From contig DUIP01000063.1 of assembly GCA_013330285.1 (NCBI GenBank), forward strand, positions 1,237 to 17,027: a DNA stretch of 15,791 bases. Direction: 5' to 3'. Source of the DNA: Candidatus Poseidoniaceae archaeon. GTDB lineage: Archaea > Thermoplasmatota > Poseidoniia > Poseidoniales > Poseidoniaceae. Positions 14,397 through 15,791 of this stretch are shown in pieces (positions within the stretch are counted from its first letter, which is position 1; the number at the start of each line of letters is the position of its first letter). The position numbers and the translations under genes were made by a program. The notes below the pieces were generated by a model. It had not been told where the DNA came from, made no database searches, and saw nothing but the letters and a program-made list of their open reading frames with translations.

Positions 14397-14447
14397 TCTA
14401 AGTCAGGCACCTGCTCTGGCCCGGCATGAACCGTGGTTGAATTTAGA

Positions 14448-14458
14448 TTTCTTTCTCT
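14448..14458 (+). terminator. Possible pyrimidine-rich terminator
   Basis: TTTCTTTCTCT lies about 50 bases after the stop of the 13077 gene and before the next TATA-like element. Archaeal termination often uses T-rich tracts, but this one is interrupted by C, so the call is weak. Confidence 0.3.
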
Positions 14459-14493
14459 GATTGGAAATGCACCTCAGCAATGCAGGTAGTATC

Positions 14494-14500
14494 ATTATAT
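14494..14500 (+). promoter_or_regulatory. TATA-like box upstream of the zinc-ribbon membrane gene
   Basis: ATTATAT is centred at about 14497. A start site 25-27 bases downstream would fall at about 14523, exactly at the second in-frame ATG, which suggests a leaderless transcript, common in archaea. No clear purine-rich BRE is seen directly upstream. Confidence 0.5.
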
Positions 14501-14522
14501 TGTAAGAGAAATGGGTGAGACC

Positions 14523-15428
14523 ATGGGTTGGACAGGACCGTTCTATTTCCTCAGTGGTTCGGAGGGAAATGTGTCGCTACCAGCTCTTGAAAAAAAGGAA
14601 GGCGATGTCGCAGCGTACTGGTCGAAAAAGTTTGGTTTAGATCTGTTGATGCCTCAAGCGGATTCAACACCTCCCATATTCATCCATAAGGACCGTGACC
14701 TGGATCCGGAAGAGGCCCATCGGCGTATTCTCAATGGTGGACACGTTTCTGAAGATTCTGCTGAAGTGGCATGCCCGTCTTGCGGTGAATATCTTAGCAT
14801 TGAAGCCCCCTTTGATGAGGCATATGAATGCCCTTATTGTGCCTCAGAGTTTGAATTCGAATCTGAATCAATTGGGGCTCAAGGAGAGCATTTTGATTGG
14901 TACTCGGCTGACCGTGAAAACCTTCTCAGCGCCATTGCTAACAATACAGAATCAACCTCGTATGAGGTGTTGGAACACCGTAAAGGCCGCAGAGGTGAGA
15001 CGATGCTGGAGAACATCTTTGGTACTTTATTCGGTCTTTGGTTCGCCCTCGGTTTCACCATTTTTTCAGGTCTTGGATTGATGATGCTCCCACTAACTCT
15101 GTTTGGAGATTCTGAAGTGCCGTTGCTGTTGGCCCTGATCTTTTCAGTGATCGGTTTTTTCACATTCATTCCCTCTGTGAAATTCGTGTTGCAACTCCTG
15201 ATCGGCTTTTTTTCACCAGAAACGCTCGAAAGATACACCCGTACTCAATACTGTGACCCTGCTCGCAAGTACATCGCATGGGTCGAACAGATTGTAAGTC
15301 CAAGCTTGGGGCGACAAGGGTCGACCTTTGTTCTTTCAGAAACCATTCTTGGTCAAGCGCACACACTGAAAAAATACATGGTGTACATTTCTGAGGACGG
15401 CGGACACGGCGGCGGTGGTGGAGGTTAA
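14523..15428 (+). CDS. Unrecognised zinc-ribbon membrane protein with Gly-rich C-terminus
   Basis: A 301-residue product of no family I can name. Order of parts: a soluble N-terminal region with FYFLSGSEGNVSLPALEK; a zinc ribbon at about 84-106 (CPSC...CPYC, four Cys); an acidic stretch; two long hydrophobic blocks at about 166-193 (LFGLWFALGFTIFSGLGL) and 198-230 (PLLLALIFSVIGFFTFIPSV), i.e. two or more membrane helices; a soluble segment with an isolated Cys244; and a terminal GGHGGGGGG. ATG 14511 is in frame four codons earlier, but the TATA-like box and a GGTGA (14514-14518) four nt upstream both favour ATG 14523. It ends in TAA, unlike the ribosomal genes. Ribbon plus membrane anchor suggests a cytoplasmic ribbon tethered at the membrane; its function is unknown. 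Confidence 0.75.
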   Translation: MGWTGPFYFLSGSEGNVSLPALEKKEGDVAAYWSKKFGLDLLMPQADSTPPIFIHKDRDLDPEEAHRRILNGGHVSEDSAEVACPSCGEYLSIEAPFDEAYECPYCASEFEFESESIGAQGEHFDWYSADRENLLSAIANNTESTSYEVLEHRKGRRGETMLENIFGTLFGLWFALGFTIFSGLGLMMLPLTLFGDSEVPLLLALIFSVIGFFTFIPSVKFVLQLLIGFFSPETLERYTRTQYCDPARKYIAWVEQIVSPSLGRQGSTFVLSETILGQAHTLKKYMVYISEDGGHGGGGGG

Positions 15429-15529
15429 GGAGTTGATGTTGATGCCGCAAAAAGGCCTCATCACCCCTCGAAATGGATTGTTTCATTGTTGAACTTCCCT
15501 TTGCTTTCCGTGTTCAATCATTCGGGCCC

Positions 15530-15534
15530 TTTTT
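15530..15534 (+). terminator. Candidate T-tract terminator
   Basis: TTTTT follows the palindrome GGGCCC (15524-15529) and leads into CTTCTTGG and a further TTTT, about 100 bases after the stop of the zinc-ribbon gene. It fits an archaeal oligo-T terminator. Confidence 0.45.
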
Positions 15535-15563
15535 CTTCTTGGTTTTGGGCTGTAATTCCTACC

Positions 15564-15569
15564 TTTTTT
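15564..15569 (+). terminator. Second candidate T-tract terminator
   Basis: TTTTTT lies 30 bases after the first tract, just before the candidate promoter at 15613. Tandem T-tracts are common at archaeal transcript ends. Confidence 0.4.
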
Positions 15570-15612
15570 CCCACGCAGTGCGCTGGTTTCACCCGCTTTG
15601 GCAGTCGGGTAC

Positions 15613-15621
15613 TTTGATATA
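15613..15621 (+). promoter_or_regulatory. TATA-like box before structured region
   Basis: TTTGATATA is centred at about 15617 and predicts a start site around 15642-15645. No protein frame of useful length starts there: ATG 15641 reaches a stop after three codons. It could therefore drive a non-coding RNA or a gene beginning beyond the window. Confidence 0.4.
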
Positions 15622-15642
15622 GGGGAGGTGAGTGGCCAAGAT

Positions 15643-15768
15643 GCTTGCGTAGTTGAGAACGGCGTTGGCGGCAGAGTCTCCGGACAATGAAAGCCGCCAT
15701 CCTCTTGACACGTGAAGCCGAAGCGATTGCGATTCTGAGAAACCTTCCCCCCACGGAAGCTCGCTCAG
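15643..15768 (+). ncRNA. Candidate structured RNA, class unknown
   Basis: Two hairpins can be drawn by eye. The first pairs GGCGGC (15667-15672) with GCCGCC (15693-15698) and, inside, GUC with GAC closed by the stable tetraloop UCCG (15679-15682). The internal loop AGA opposite AAUGAAA could form tandem G-A pairs as in a kink-turn, the target of L7Ae. The second pairs CUGAG (15735-15739) with CUCAG (15764-15768) and CUUCC (15744-15748) with GGAAG (15755-15759) around a symmetric 4x4 loop. I found no RNase P, SRP or tRNA hallmark. A box H/ACA RNA was considered because CUUG-ACA ends a possible stem, but the spacing is too short. The 3' end may lie outside the window. Confidence 0.3.
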
Positions 15769-15791
15769 GGTCAGGTAGGTGATCGAGATTA

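Larger units (their letters stand above)
15429..15791 (+). other. Terminal non-coding stretch with terminator and RNA-like signals
   Basis: 363 bases with no recognisable protein gene. The longest open frame on the minus strand (15518-15754, 78 aa, very basic) resembles nothing known and lacks a ribosome-binding site. On the + strand, frames are closed within about 40 codons. The first half holds a small hairpin (TGATG/CATCA arms, 15440-15463) and T-tracts. The second half holds a TATA-like box, an isolated GGAGGTGA (15624-15631) with no gene after it, and two good hairpins listed separately. Confidence 0.5.

Noticed and set aside
14511..14522. ATG 14511 as the start of the zinc-ribbon gene
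   Set aside because: The TATA-like box would place the transcript start downstream of it, and GGTGA sits between it and ATG 14523, which fits better.
15624..15643. GGAGGTGA followed by GTG/ATG, a possible new gene start
   Set aside because: GTG 15632 and ATG 15641 share a frame that stops at 15650, and GTG 15628 reaches a stop after 20 codons.
15643..15710. Box H/ACA guide RNA
   Set aside because: CUUG-ACA ends a possible lower stem, but only about 9 bases separate the upper stem from ACA, against the usual 14-16, and the 5' side of the pocket is far too long.
15518..15754. 78-residue basic minus-strand open frame near the end
   Set aside because: No ribosome-binding site, no recognisable motif, and it covers the RNA-like hairpins and T-tracts; its composition looks non-coding.
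15687..15782. 31-codon open frame starting at ATG 15687
   Set aside because: Too short, with no ribosome-binding site and no recognisable similarity; it overlaps the second hairpin.
1..15791. CRISPR array, insertion sequence, tRNA or rRNA gene
   Set aside because: No regular direct repeats with spacers, transposase-like frame, terminal inverted repeats, T-arm consensus or rRNA hallmark was found on either strand.

Overview
The window is an archaeal ribosomal-protein super-operon followed by a short accessory tail. From base 1 to about 12975 every gene is on the + strand. The order is L4 (5' partial), L23, L2, S19, L22, S3, L29, eIF1/SUI1, Rnp1 (RNase P), S17, L14, L24, S4e, L5, S14, S8, L6, L32e, L19e, L18, S5, L30, L15, SecY. 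The eukaryote-like proteins S4e, L32e and L19e, and SUI1 and Rnp1 embedded between L29 and S17, make it archaeal and euryarchaeal in style. The ribosome-binding sites are GAGGTGAT, matching an archaeal 16S 3' end. My best guess is a Thermoplasmatota lineage such as the marine group II type (Poseidoniales). This rests on the SAP-L32e fusion, the acidic tails, moderate G+C and the style of the tail proteins, and was not tested by phylogeny.

The cluster is very compact. Genes are joined by ATGA overlaps (S3/L29, S4e/L5, S5/L30), by TGATG overlaps (S17/L14, L32e/L19e, L19e/L18, L18/S5), or by 9-11 nt spacers in which the upstream TGA stop is built into the next Shine-Dalgarno (TGAGGTGAT). 23 of the 24 genes in the cluster end in TGA. 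No convincing promoter or terminator lies inside it, so one transcript probably supplies both ribosomal subunits, an initiation factor, an RNase P subunit and the translocon pore.

Two cluster proteins are unusual. L32e carries an N-terminal SAP-like domain and a Trp/Asp-rich acidic linker. SecY is 648 aa because about 137 residues with four predicted membrane helices precede the canonical SecY fold.

After secY the usual archaeal order (adk and further ribosomal genes) is not found. Two unrecognised membrane proteins follow. One (13077-14396) has a long cysteine-containing loop between two membrane helices and a possible PH-like soluble domain. The other (14523-15428) has a zinc ribbon, two hydrophobic blocks and a Gly-rich tail, with a TATA-like element placed for a leaderless start. 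The last 363 bases hold no recognisable protein gene. They contain T-tract terminator candidates, a second TATA-like box and two good RNA hairpins, one capped by a UCCG tetraloop, so a structured RNA may begin there.
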